From contig JAVGWX010000011.1 of assembly GCA_036924085.1 (NCBI GenBank), positions 13,697,318 to 13,761,317 of the forward strand: DNA of 64,000 bases. Reading direction: 5' to 3'. The position numbers and the translations under genes are program-made. This stretch comes from Ariolimax columbianus (lineage: Eukaryota; Mollusca; Gastropoda; Stylommatophora; Arionidae). Within the stretch, counting starts at the first letter, position 1; the number at the start of each line of letters is the position of its first letter. Shown here one piece after another: positions 42,570-53,769 of this stretch. The notes under the pieces were generated by a model, which did no database searches, was not told the DNA's origin, and saw only the letters and a program-made list of their open reading frames with translations.

Positions 42570-42965
42570 TATAGGTTAAGGATAGAAGGATGAAAATAAG
42601 GTGAGAAAGGGATGGGGATATGTTGGAAAGGAGAGAAAGGGATGGGTATATGTTGATAAGAAGAGAGAGGATTGGGGAAATGTTGATAAGAAGAAAAAGG
42701 ATAGAGATACGTTTATTAGGAAGGAAAGGAATGAAGATAATGTGATTAGGAAAGAAAGGATTTGAGATGTGTTGATAAGGCGAGATTTGAATGGAAAGTT
42801 GATGAGGCTATAAAGAAATGGAGATGCATTGGTGAGGAAAGAAATAAATGGAGATAATTGACAGGGAGATAAAAGAAATGCGAGTATATGACAACGAGGT
42901 AAAGAAATAGAGATACGTTCATAGGGAGAGTAAAGAATGGAGAATATTCTTTGTTGAGTTACGTC
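42570..42965 (+). repeat. Degenerate 30-bp type repeat
   Basis: Units of GAGAAAGGGATGGGGATATG plus TTGATAAG. Continues 41,946-42,428 on the other side of SINE-A copy 6. Confidence 0.55.
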
Positions 42966-43080
42966 TAAAGCCAGGAGGGGACTACATAGCCGAGAGGCAT
43001 TTAGCTTCTGTGAAAAACGGGCAACTGCACCATGAATTGACAGTTTGAACTTCAGAAAGGTTAGAGAAGAAGAGATTCAA
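42966..43080. other. No feature recognised
   Basis: Short unique spacer. Confidence 0.35.
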
Positions 43081-43084
43081 CATA

Positions 43085-43215
43085 AAGCAACCTCATTCTA
43101 TGAGGTTCTGGGTGGTAGAATGCTCCCTTCTTACGGTGAAGATACCTGGTTTGATCCTCGTTATCAAAATGCCTCAGTGGACTCAGTAGTAAGTGGGTAT
43201 CTGATTTACTATCAT
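43085..43215 (+). mobile_element. SINE-D copy, head and partial body
   Basis: CTGGGTGGTAGAATGCTCCC (box A), CCTGGTTTGATCCTCGTTAT (box B), then CAGTGGACTCAGTAGTAAGT plus GGGTATCTGA. Resembles 34,735-34,940. Confidence 0.62.
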
Positions 43216-43309
43216 CATCATCAGGTACCTTACATGTTGGTGTTGGCGATCCAAGACTTACATCTATTATTATCTCGTATGTCGTTTACCTACTCTCTTG
43301 TTGTTTTTC

Positions 43310-43480
43310 GTATTTGCCAATCTCTCAAGCTGTCCAACATCTTCTCTCTCTCTGCCTTCTTCTGTCTTTCAGGCTGTCCAACATCTTCTCTCTCTGCATT
43401 CCTCTGTCTCTCAGGCTGTCCATCATCTTCTCTCTCTGCCTTCCTCTGTCTTTCAGGCTGTCCAACATCGCTTCGATGTA
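43310..43480 (+). repeat. Tandem repeat, about 42 bp x 4
   Basis: Units of GCTGTCCAACATCTTCTCTC plus TCTGCCTTCCTCTGTCTTTCAG. Confidence 0.88.
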
Positions 43481-43489
43481 CTTTAAACT

Positions 43490-43895
43490 CTTAGTGGGTT
43501 TATTCTTTGCTTCAATGTCCTTAATATTATTAGTGGGCTTATTCTTTGCTTCAATGTCCTAAATATTATTAGTGGGCTTATTCTTTGCTTCAATGTCCTA
43601 AATATTATTAGTGGGCTTATTCTTTGCTTCAATGTTCTTAATATTATTAGTGGGCTTATTCTTTGCTTCAATGTCCTAAATATTATTAGTGGGCTTATTC
43701 TTTGCTTCAATGTCCTTAATATTATTAGTGGGCTTATTCTTTGCTTCTATGTGATTATTCTTTTCAGTGGGCCCTTTCTTTCTTACGATGGACTTAGTCT
43801 TTTCGGTGGGCTTATTCCTTGTGTCTCATGTGAGTAGGCTCCTCAATGAGTATGTACAGTACTCTCCGTCTGTTTTTCTCCCTGGATGCACTATC
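43490..43895 (+). repeat. Inverted-repeat arm 1, with 39-bp units
   Basis: Seven 39-bp units (TTAGTGGGCTTATTCTTTGC, TTCAATGTCCTTAATATTA), then unique sequence to about 43,895 (ATGGACTTAGTCTTTTCGGT, CTCAATGAGTATGTACAGTA). Its reverse complement occurs collinearly at 45,790-46,100. Confidence 0.85.
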
Positions 43896-44108
43896 TTTTT
43901 TTTCCTGATTTAAATATGCCTCATATTTTTTTTAATATATATATATTTTTTCGTTACATATCATCATCATATCATGTTTACCAAACATTGTGAAAATGCA
44001 ATGTAGTAAAGTGTACAACGATGATGAATGAAATGGAATGATTATGAAAGATGACCAAATATATACTGAATACCTTCGATTAAAGAGTACAATATTGAAT
44101 AGATAAAT

Positions 44109-44489
44109 AGCAAAGAGATACCTCACTCACATACATGCATATGCTACGTTTCTGGCAGAACGTGACGATCTTTAGACACAGTCACACTGGACTGCCTCTC
44201 TTCCGGGATAGTACAAACTAGTACGTAGTCCATCATATCATATCATTGCCAAACCCTATAGACACGAGTGGGGAAGACTCGTTAGTCCTGCAAGACAACT
44301 TCCCTAAGAGAGACAACTCTGACGAAAAACAACTGCTGCCTTGCAGATAGTCTGGGGCAAGCCAAAGGCTAAGGAGGGCATCCCTACAGAAACGCCTGTT
44401 GAAATCGGATGCACTGAGCCACAGGCTTAACAAAATGAAACAATGCAACGTAAATATCGCTGTAAACAGCGTACGATGAAGAAGAAGAA
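44109..44489 (+). mobile_element. Family R copy 3, 3' end only (381 bp)
   Basis: Starts at AGCAAAGAGATACCTCACTC and contains only the SINE-like body, core (GAAATCGGATGCACTGAGCC) and the end GCGTACGATGAAGAAG. A perfect 12-bp direct repeat, GAATAGATAAAT, flanks it at 44,097-44,108 and 44,490-44,501. No rRNA sequence is left in this copy. Confidence 0.9.
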
Positions 44490-44501
44490 GAATAGATAAA
44501 T

Positions 44502-45360
44502 GAAATGATTTGGGTCTTCCTTCTGTTGTGAGGCCCATCTGTGTTGACTTTCTTCCGTCTGGTCTTGGTGTTTCAGATTTGCACTGCTTTCACATATTTT
44601 TTCCTCGCAGCCAAGTATTCCAACTTGTGATCGATTTTCTGACTTTCGTGGGCCACTTGTAGATCCTCCGTTTCACCTGTGCCCTCCATCTATCGCAGAT
44701 AGTTAGGTGTTAAATGTGTGGTAGGCTCAGTAAAAGAATTTCAAATAAATAAATAAAAATGATGTAATATCAAATTTACATTTTATATAAATTTGATAAT
44801 TGAAAGCCTCTTAGATGACAACGCTGCAATTGATGATCACATTGTGCAACATGATAATTCGAGGAGCTAGCTGGTTGTACACACTCCTGCTTTGTCCTCC
44901 AAGTTGCCTCTCTCGTCAACCATGTTTGATGTCAAGGCTAGACCTAAATATATCCAAAAGAGAAACAATTGTAACAATAAAACAAAAGATACTAAATATA
45001 ATTACTTCCCTTTTCTCATTGTTGTGGCCCCGTTGGGGCATTTGTAAGACTCTGGGGTTAAAAGTAATTTGCCCCGCCAGTTGTCGAGTTGTGTGCACTT
45101 TAGGATTTTATTTCACCCGTGATTAAAATATAAACTAGGCCTTAGAGGGACACGAGCCTTATCAACGGACTGAGAAATAGGCGTTTGAACAAAAGCCTCA
45201 TGTACCGATCAATAGGTTTTACCTTGTACGTTAAGAGAAATTATATAAATAGCCAATAGCAAACACTGCCGTCGGAGATGTTCTAGCTAGCATGTTAGAT
45301 AATGTGATTATTTCCATTCCTTGTCTTAGCTCCCCTAACATTATCCCAGGCTTTCTGCTA
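44502..45360. other. No feature recognised
   Basis: Loop region of the inverted repeat. Open frames of 60-103 codons without recognisable motif. Confidence 0.35.
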
Positions 45361-45364
45361 GGTA

Positions 45365-45450
45365 TACTGAAACCTTCTGCTATTTGGATACGAACCAAGT
45401 ACCTTTATTTTGAGAACCACGCGCTCTTACCACAATGCAACTGACTCTTT
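45365..45450 (-). mobile_element. tRNA-like SINE head
   Basis: Minus strand TTGTGGTAAGAGCGCGTGG (box A) and TACTTGGTTCGTATCCAAA (box B). Probably SINE-D-like; the body downstream is unclear. Confidence 0.5.
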
Positions 45451-45789
45451 TAAAACACGGATGTAACTGAATTTTAGTTCGCCTTTGATCACTGAAGTTA
45501 GTTGAAGTCTTGGTCTGGCTTATGAGCCTTTCAAATTGTATCCGGGTGGCCCTTAAAAACATCACTTTTGGTCAATCGGCCCTCGGAATTGTTTGTGTTT
45601 TAGGACCTCTGTTCAAGAGTCGGTTACATGTTTCCTTGACAACGGATGCTTCTCGCCAGCCAGACAATGTTTTCAGGTCTCCGATTTCTCGTCTAACTAA
45701 CCTTTTCAAGTTCATATTTCGTGATGTACTTCAGTTAAATGGAGATTAGAGAGACGAATGACGAGTGTGGATGGCGGTGAGCAGAAATA

Positions 45790-46375
45790 GGGCCTCTAGG
45801 GAGAAAAGCAGACGGGGGAGTACTGTAGATACTCATTGAGAGGGTTTCTCCCATAAGACGCAAAGAATAACCCCACCGAAGACTAAGTCCATCGAAAGAA
45901 AGAAAAAGCCCACTGAGAAAAATAATCACATAGAAGCAAAGAATAAGCCCACTTAGAGTTTAAAGTAAATCGAAGCGATATATAAGACCACTAAGAATAT
46001 TAAGGACATAGAAGTAAAGAAAAAGCCCACTTAGAGTTTAAAGTAAATCAAAGTGGTGTATAAGCCCAGTAACAATATTAAGAAATCAAAGCAAAAAAAT
46101 AAGACCATTAAGAAGATTAAGAACATCGATGTCAAGAATAAGCCTACTTAGAATATTGAAGACATAGAAGCAAAGAGTAAGCCCACTGAGAAGACTAAAC
46201 CCATCGAAAACAAAGAAAAAGCCCATTAAGAAAACTAAGCACATTGAAGCCAATACCAAGCCTATTGAGAAAACTAAGACTATTAGAAGCGAACCATAAG
46301 CCCACTAACACGATAAGCCTATTGGAAACAAAGATAAAGCCCATTAAGAGTATAACGCAAATTAAAGTTTAGCAT
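45790..46375 (-). repeat. Inverted-repeat arm 2, with 39-bp-type units
   Basis: Reverse complement of arm 1: GGGAGAAAAGCAGACGG, AGTACTGTAGATACTCATTG, GACTAAGTCCATCGAAAGAA, TAATCACATAGAAGCAAAGA. Diverged units follow (GAATAAGCCCACTTAGA...). The array is longer and more decayed than arm 1. Confidence 0.82.
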
Positions 46376-46640
46376 TGGGGACGGCGTGGGCTAGTGGTTA
46401 AGTGACACGGCTCACTACCCGAAGCTGCTGGGTTCGATCCCCATTACAGCACCGGCCGTTACCCCGGGGAAGCAAACCCTTAGAAAATGCAGGAGGAAGC
46501 AGACCCTTACATAAAATGCATGCTGAAGTCAGATGCACTGGGCCGACGAGCGCAAAATAAAAACCACAGTGCAACGCACACCGCCTTGGGGAATCGAGAA
46601 ATAAGGCGAACGACAGAAAAAAAAGAAAAGAAAAGAAAAA
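46376..46640 (+). mobile_element. SINE-A copy 1, full length
   Basis: GGGGACGGCGTGGGCTAGTG head with box A (GGCTAGTGGTTAAGTG) and box B (GGGTTCGATCCCC). Then the CCGGCCGTTACCCCGGGGAA segment, the core GCTGAAGTCAGATGCACTGG, ACAGTGCAACGCACACCGCC and an A-rich (AAAAG)n tail. A Pol III transcribed tRNA-derived SINE by structure. Confidence 0.92.
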
Positions 46641-46900
46641 GGAAAAGAAGTAAAGCATAAGATCACTTAGAAGGCTCAGGCCTATGTAGAGAACTTTCTT
46701 CTTTTTTTTTTCTTTTACGTGTTTGCCTCACTTGTTTCTACTGGCAGGGGCGTGCCTATTCCACCCCAGACCGTAGTCAATTGGGCGATATTAAGACGCA
46801 TAAGCCAGAAGACTTAAGCCCATTGGAAGTAATGCGTATCCAACTAACAGGACTAAACATATCGGAAAGAAAGAAAATAAGCCCATTAAGATTGTTTTAG
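46641..46900 (+). repeat. Degenerate 39-bp-type repeat beyond SINE-A
   Basis: Scattered ATAAGCCCATTAAG and GACTTAAGCCCATTGGAAG words continue the arm 2 array. Confidence 0.5.
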
Positions 46901-46904
46901 AAAT

Positions 46905-47335
46905 GGAAAGGAAAGACACGAGAAGCAATGAGAATACCGAAAGGAATACTCACGTTGGAAGCATTAAAATACCGAGAGGAAAACTCACATTAGAAGCAAC
47001 GAGAATGCTGAGAGGAATACTCACTCACTTGAGAAGCAATGAGAATGCCGAGAGGAATACTCACATTGGAAGAAATGAAAATACAGAGAGGAAATCTCAC
47101 ATTGGAAGAAATGAAAATGCCGAGAGGAAAACTCACATTGGAAGAAATGAAAATGCCGAGAGGAAAACTCACATTGGAAGCAATGAAAATGCGGAGAGGA
47201 AAACTCACATTGGAAGCAATGAAAATGCGGAGAGGAAAACTCACATTGTAAGCAATGAGAATGCCGAGAGGAAAACTCACATTGGAAGCAATGAAAATGC
47301 CGAGAGGAATACTCACATTGGAAGCAAAGAATAGC
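46905..47335 (+). repeat. Minisatellite, 36 bp x 12
   Basis: Units of GAATGCCGAGAGGAAAACTC plus ACATTGGAAGCAATGA. A multiple of three, so it gives spurious frames on both strands. Confidence 0.93.
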
Positions 47336-47984
47336 TTCACTTGGGGGCCTGAGCGGGTGGTGGGGGAGGGGGGGGGAGGTTGGTACACGAAGACCGCTGC
47401 GTGGACTAACTACCACCACATGTCACGCCCTTTGAGCGAAGCGCCTGTCCAATGAGGTGACCACTCACCAGGCAAGTTAAGAATATAGGCACTGAGAAGA
47501 CGACACACAAAGGGGTTCAGAGAATAGTAGTAGTGGCACACCCCACTTGGCGAGTAATGAATCATCATTATGTGGCACATCGACTACCCTATATGACAAT
47601 AGTTCTCCATAACTCCCTATTCTGTCGCATATTCATTCTGTTTTTGTCTGATCTTCTACTCACGGTTGTTAATTGTCTTGCGTCATCACTCTTTGAAGTC
47701 TTTCGCCCTGTTGCCGTCCTGTGTTTTATTATCTTCTAATTGTGCATGTAGTTTTCGTTTGTTTCGTTCCCCCCTCACACTTTATCCTTTTATACATCCT
47801 TGTATCTTGTTAGTGGTAGGGAGGGAGGTGCAATTTATGTTGCTTGCTACTTGTAACGCCGTTTGTACATTTAATCTACGTTTATGTAGTATTTTTTTAA
47901 CACTCATTTGACCGTTTTCTTTGTTTTTCTATTAAACTTAAACTTGCTTTCTGGTATTACAGGGACGGGCGTCAGTTAGTTTTG
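47336..47984. other. No feature recognised
   Basis: About 650 bp, starting with a G-rich patch at 47,355-47,380. No gene or repeat recognised. Confidence 0.35.
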
Positions 47985-48430
47985 AATAACTTAACTCAAG
48001 TTCTTTATACTGGCTAAGAAATATCAGTAGATTTTGTGTACAATCAGTTTTTTCTATTTAACTTGAGCTAAAAATAACTATGTACATCCAATCTATTTTT
48101 GAATGTATTAACTGACCCGTGCGCCTCTATTTGATGTGGCAATGCATTACAAGCATTCACCGCTCTTTGACTAAAAAAATATTTCAGAATTTCTAATCTT
48201 AACCTTTCTTTGTCTAATTTGTAGCTGTGTCCTCTTGTTGTTGAAGTTCGATGTACTTTGAAAAAACTTGTAATAGTCTAATTTATCCGTTCCTTTGATT
48301 ATCTTATAAACATATATTGTCATCTCAAATTCTTCTCTTTTCTAGACACTTTCGGCTGGTTTGTCTGATTCTTTATCAGTTTTATTGCTCTTCTCTATAT
48401 CCTTTTCAGCATGTGTATATCCCCCCTGCG
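47985..48430 (-). mobile_element. CR1/L2-like LINE 3' fragment
   Basis: Matches 29,463-29,930 in the same orientation (CTTTATACTGGCTARGAA, AATGCATTACAAGCATTCAC, TAATTTGTAGCT). On the minus strand it is the C-terminal LINE region with many stops. Confidence 0.72.
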
Positions 48431-48439
48431 ATAAGGGGT

Positions 48440-48660
48440 TCTGTGACTTTACTTTCTATCTCGGGCAGTAGCCAGAATGTATCTGGTTCCTTTCAAACAA
48501 CATGGGAAGTGTGTTGCAGCCGATTGTGTGCAATGTTAAGTGACGAGTTAGCAGCTCAGAGAATCTATAGCGAGCTTGCCACGTTAACGAGCATTCGTCA
48601 CGTATCTATCAGTCCCACTACATTCCAGCTTTGCAATAAGACAGGAGATATCTCATAATA
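48440..48660 (+). repeat. Family E left flank, second locus
   Basis: Weak similarity to 16,545-17,100: GCCAGAATGTATCTGGTTCC, then TATCTATCAGTCCCACTACA and CAGCTTTGCAATAAGACAG, followed as there by a 31-bp satellite. Confidence 0.45.
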
Positions 48661-49220
48661 GTGTAATATTGAGTTGGTCACTTAACTCAGCGAAAAATGA
48701 AGTTAAACACAATGAGTTTAGTGCAATTTTGAGTTTGACACACTTAGCTCAATGCAGTACTGAGTTTGGCACACTTAACTCAGCGAAAAATGGAGTTGAA
48801 CACAATTAGTTTAGTGCAATATTGAGTTGGACACACTTAGTTTAGTGCAGCGCTGAGTTGGGCAAAATTAGCTCTGTGCTATATTGAGTTGGGCACACTT
48901 AGCTCAGTACAATGTTGAGTGGCCCACTCATCTTAGTACAATATTGAGTTGAGCACACTTAGCTCAGTGCAATGTTGAGTGGCCCACTCATCTTAGTACA
49001 ATATTGAGTTGAGCATACTTAACGTAGTGCAATATTGAGTTGGGCATACTTGGCTTACTGCAATTTTGAGTTAAGCACTATTAGCTCGCTGCAATGCGCA
49101 ATTGCGCACACTTAGCTCAGTGCCATATTGCGTTGGGCACAGTCATCTCAGTGCAAAGATCAGATACGGACACATAGCACAGTACAATGCTCAGGTACGC
49201 ACACTCAGCGCAGAACTTCT
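48660..49220 (+). repeat. 31-bp satellite x about 18, second locus
   Basis: Units of AGCTCAGTGCAATATTGAGT plus TGGGCACACTT, diverged. Same length and the same GCAATAYTGAGTT heart as 17,100-17,835. Confidence 0.88.
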
Positions 49221-49318
49221 ACCCAATTCATTTCGAAAATAATATGTGTCATTATCTCCCCATTGGCCACGCACAACTTACTCACTGGACTAACAGATTT
49301 TTAGGTCATATCTTTATA

Positions 49319-49680
49319 CGGGATCAATATGCTGAGCAGCGCATGAGCTGCAGTGGTCAGCGACCCATAGCTGACTGCTAGCGTCAGGGCCAGCGTACCA
49401 TTGCTGGCAAGACCCTTCTACACCTCCACGCGGTGATCCTGGATAACAGGTTGCAGCAGGGCAGACTGGCTAAGGAGAAGGGATCGAAGAGGGAATGATA
49501 ACCCGGTAATAAAAAAATGCTTGCTGAAGTCGGATGTGTTGGACCGAAAGGTGCAAATATCGCAGTCAAGCTGTAAACTACAACACAACGCATTCCGTTC
49601 TCTGGACTACATTCTATTACTTACACTTTCAGGGTTTGGTAGTGGGAGATTGAGAACGAACGAAGAAGGAGAAGAAGAAG
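49319..49680 (+). mobile_element. SINE-B copy 4, full length
   Basis: 362 bp, head GGGATCAATATGCTGAGCAG, core TTGCTGAAGTCGGATGTGTT, end GAGATTGAGAACGAACGAAG and a GAA-rich tail. A perfect 11-bp direct repeat, ATATCTTTATA, flanks it at 49,308-49,318 and 49,681-49,691. Confidence 0.92.
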
Positions 49681-49691
49681 ATATCTTTATA

Positions 49692-51634
49692 GAAAATATG
49701 CAGTTTACACGACAAAGCTGTACTCTTTTGGCACTTGCCCTTAAGCAGCTGAATGCATCTTGCTGATCTTCTCAATATTTACAGAAAAATGGAGAGGCAT
49801 ATGGCAAATGAGCAGTATGGTTGTGTCAGGAGCTGTGAGCTGACTTCTGCCTTTATTAGAGTCGTTAGTCTGAATGCCAGATGCCGAACAAGGAATAAGG
49901 AGAGATAAACTCGCTATTAATGTACAATGGTGTGTATATATTCTTTATAATATTATGGTCAGTGATTTGTGTACGCATATCATTTAGAACGACGCAGAAA
50001 CTTCCTCCACCACTCGCCACTTCCCCAGCCTCGTGATATCAATAGTCAGTGGCTCTATCCGCTCACGCCTCGTCATGACGATAGCACCGCCATCTTCCCC
50101 GCCCTTACATTGAAATCTCTCTTCCACACGAGATCACACGAGATCACGAACGACAACACCCAGTCGCGAGGACACACGTCTGTGTGAGTCGATTGCAAAA
50201 GAGAGAGGAAGATAACAAGAGGGGAGAAAACGCCGAAGAAATAATCAAGAACAACAGAGTTTGAGTCTATGTTGTCACCTGAAAAATTGTGGTATTTTTC
50301 TACGACGTTTGTTGTGGTAAATTGTTGATGGCGTCAGACTTATTTGTAGGAATCAATACAGGCCTGTCTTTTGTGTCGGAAAATTAAATTGCTTTTATTT
50401 TCTTGATTGGAGATTAATGTGTCTTTGTGTTATTCGGTTCATGGACTTCAGACTTCGCATGAAGAGAAGTAATGTTTTGTTGAAGTGTGTCGACTGCACA
50501 AGAGAAACATTTCTTTAGCATCACTCGCTCCAAGATTAATAGTAAACTTATCGGAATGTAGATAGATACCTTGTGACAGAATGCTAAGTTTGGGAGAAAA
50601 GTAACGTATGATTATTTGTGAATATTAATTATATTATTACAAGAGAGAAAATTTAGGTAGGCGGTAAAATTTATGAGGTAAATTTGAAGTTATTTTGTTG
50701 TTGAGATAAACTATACAACGATGATAGAACGTGAAACAAGTCACAGTTTATGAGGAAATTGGGTGTGGTTATTAGACAGCATGTCGATGTTACCGGAACC
50801 CGAATAGAGAGTAAGGAATAGTAACACTGTAACTTGTCAGAAATCGTATGAGATGACTAAAGAGGGCTAGCAACCTCATCATGCAGAGTCAATGCAGGGC
50901 ACGACAAACAATCCCGACGCCAGGTCGCATTGCGCGTAGATATGTTTCCTGGAGCGGCCTAACATCTCTGGACCAGACTCGCATTTACTCATACAATGTT
51001 CCCCGTCGCTGTAACCTTTTCTCATCCAGTTATGCGCTGCAATATCTCGTATACAGCTTCTAGATCCTAAACGAACATGTCACAATCCCACGCCCCCTTC
51101 CTCTGCTCTATAGACCATACAGAAAAGAAAAAAAGACACCAAGATTCAACAGTAGAAGGTAAATGACTAAAATAGGACCGCATTTAATGAGCACAAATTG
51201 TAGATTGCAGAAACAGGAAAACGATTCATAAGTTTAGGAAAATAGCTTTTGGTTATTAGAGGAATAAACTGTATGGCCTGACATAGACCGTCACGTTTAT
51301 GAGGGAAATATATGTGATTATCTGAGAGCTTATGATAGTGATACCGTTTTGGACTGTGTAGTTGGTTTAGTTTCCGCGTTGATAAAGCCAGGGGCACACA
51401 CAGGTAAGGAAGTGTTACATAATTCTCTGTTCTTGTCCTTATTTGTTCTTTCTCTGATCGCCTATTTGATGTTTGCTTCTGGGATGTTTACGCCGCTAGT
51501 ATGAGTTACCTCGCTGAGCTTGACCGTTGTTTGGGGCTCCTTAGGTCCGTGCAGTTGGCTAATGGTGTCGTATCGTTAGGATAGTGGACCTTCCTTACCT
51601 GGCCATACAGGTGAATACAGGTGTCTGCTGAATG
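49692..51634. other. No gene recognised; possible LINE finger near 50,930
   Basis: Nearly 2 kb of low-repeat DNA. At 50,900-50,995 the plus strand reads PGRIARRYVSWSGLTSLDQT, faintly like the C2H2-ended LINE-Z C-terminus, but the zinc ligands are lost. I see nothing else. Confidence 0.3.
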
Positions 51635-52545
51635 TATTTTCTTTTGCCTGGTGTATATGTTTTCTGTTGTCTGGTGTATATGTTTTCTGTTGTTAGGCGT
51701 ATGTGTTTTCTGTTGCCATGTGTATATGTTTTCTGTTGTCTGGTGTATATGTTTTCTGTTGTCTGGTGTATATGTTTTCTGTTGTCTGGTGTATATGTTT
51801 TCTGTTGTCTGGTGTATATGTTTTCTGTTGTCTGGTGATTATGTTTTCTGTTGTCTGGTGTATGTGTTTTCTGTTGTATGGTGATTATGTTTTCTGTTGT
51901 CTGGTGTATGTGTTTTCTGTTGTCAGGTGTATGTGCTTTCTGTTGTCAGGTATATGTGTTTTCTGATGTCTGGTGATTATGTTTTCACTTGTCTGGTGTA
52001 TGTGTTTTCTGTTGTCAGGTGTATTTGTCTTCTGTTGTCAGGTGTATGTGTTTTCTGTTGTTAGGCGTATGTGTTTTCTGTTGGCAGGTGCATATGTTTT
52101 CTGTTGTCTGGTATCTTTTGTTCGGATGTTCAATGTATGTGTTTTCTATTGTTCAGTATGTATGTTTTATGTTGTCTGGTGTATATGTTGTATCCTGCAT
52201 ATGTATTCTGTTGTCTGGTGTATGTTTTCTGTTGTCTGGTGTATATGTTTTCTGTTGTCGGGTATATATTTTTTCTGTTATCTGGTGTATATGTATATAT
52301 GTTTTATGTTGTATATCCTTTCTGTTGTCTGGTGTATATGTTGTTTGGTGTATATGTCGTCTCGTATATATGTTTTTTTCTATTCTGTGGTGCATATGTT
52401 GTGTGATTTATATGTTTTCTGCTGTCTTGTACACATGTTTTCTAGTGCACACGTTTTCTGTTGTCTAGTGTTATCTTCTTTCTCTTCTTAAATCCGGTAT
52501 TTATGTTTTCTGTTGTTTTGTGCATATGTTGTCTGGTGTTTGGTA
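51635..52545 (+). repeat. Minisatellite, 23 bp x about 38 (0.9 kb)
   Basis: Units of TATATGTTTTCTGTTGTCTG plus GTG. Left half uniform, right half diverged. Three units equal 69 bp, so all frames stay open and give Cys-rich, membrane-like fake proteins. Confidence 0.93.
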
Positions 52546-52860
52546 CATATGCCTCCATATGCTAACAGGATGGGGTTGCAACCTCATGTCCTGCCTTCCT
52601 TTGTCGTTTCCTACGACATGTTTGTCATGTTACAACGTTACTTTTCCTTGTACTTCTTTGGAAACACTGCAACACGATGTGGATTCAAACAATACTTCAC
52701 TGTAAATAATAAGCTTATTATCCACACAAAACATCTGAAGAAAAACATAACCTAACAGAGAAATGTATAACAAACAAATCGTGTGTAGATACGAGGAAAT
52801 CACTTTAAGGATAGCGTTATGCTGATTCGATCACTTTGTGTGGAATTGTCTCCGTGTTTA
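52546..52860. other. No feature recognised
   Basis: Contains CTCATGTCCTGCC...TCCTACGACATG near 52,585-52,620, a short motif shared loosely with 15,640-15,690. Confidence 0.3.
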
Positions 52861-52864
52861 GTCT

Positions 52865-53690
52865 TTTGAATGCTTCATAACGTCAGATGGAAGATACAAT
52901 TATGCAATAAAATGTAGAGTAGCCCAGTCAAAATCAGCCTTCCAAGACATGAAGGGAATCTTGTGAAAGAAAACCTTTTCAGTATTAACAACGGAAACAT
53001 ATTCCAATAATTTCCCAGCAGAAGCATAGGGACTGAATGCCGCAGCTGAGCTTGTAATCCAAGATAAAGATATCCAACAAGAAAACATAGTATGTCTGAC
53101 TGATGCCGCGTCAGTATTAGCAGCGCTAAAACAACACAAAGATGCAGATGTCGAGTAATGTATGTCTTCCTGACACAGCTCTCAGCAGAACATCCAAGGT
53201 TGGTCATACAGTGGATCCCATCCCACTGCAATATTGAAGGCAATGAAGCTGTAGACAAACTAGCAAAGAGTGGAGGAGCATCCCCACAAACAGACCTGAG
53301 TATCACATATAATGAGGCCAAGGCCACAATTAAAGCCAACCAGAGTAAAATGGCCTGATCTACTTCCAAAAAGAAGACAGCTTCTTTAACTTAACTAGAG
53401 AAGAGCAAGTCATCATCTTCGTACTGAGAACTGGGCATAACAGACTCACGAGTCATCTTTACAGCAAAATGAAGATTCCGACAGCTCACAGGTACCCATG
53501 TGGGGAGCATATCATGACCGTGGAACACATCCTGCAAAGCTGCATGCTCAAGCAGGAAAAGAGAAAACAATACTGGCCTCGCGAGACAGATATGAGACAA
53601 AAGCTGTATGGAGATAAAACACCCTTACAAACAACGGTGTCCTTTGTAAGAGAAACCGAGACCTTGATCTGAGGATGAACGAAGAAGAAA
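52865..53690 (+). mobile_element. LINE-N2: second RNase H LINE, 3' 0.8 kb
   Basis: Broken frames in LINE-N order: NNFPAEA, ENIVCLTDAASVLAALKQHK, RLVIQWIPSHCNIEGNEAVD, SITYNEAKATIK, EEQVIIFVLRTGHNRLTSH, and a knuckle YPCGEHIMTVEHILQSCM. The C-terminus is QTTVSFVRETETLI. It ends GAGGATGAACGAAGAAGAAA. Stops and frameshifts between the RNase H and knuckle parts show decay. Nucleotide similarity to LINE-N is low, so it is a separate family. Its end (GAACGAAGAAG) resembles that of SINE-B. Confidence 0.8.
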
Positions 53691-53769
53691 AAAAAAGAAA
53701 ACAATAAAAAATTGTTTCGCTGGAACTGAGAAAAAAAATTACTTGGATGCTGCTTGCAACCAGAACTGA

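Noticed and set aside
46903..47419. 132-143 codon frames with RKTHIGSNENAE repeats
   Set aside because: Product of the 36-bp minisatellite.
51621..52491. Cys-rich frames (FSVVWCICFLLSGVYVF type) that could pass for a secreted or membrane Cys-rich protein
   Set aside because: Three 23-bp units make 69 bp, so all frames repeat the same words. No signal of a gene.
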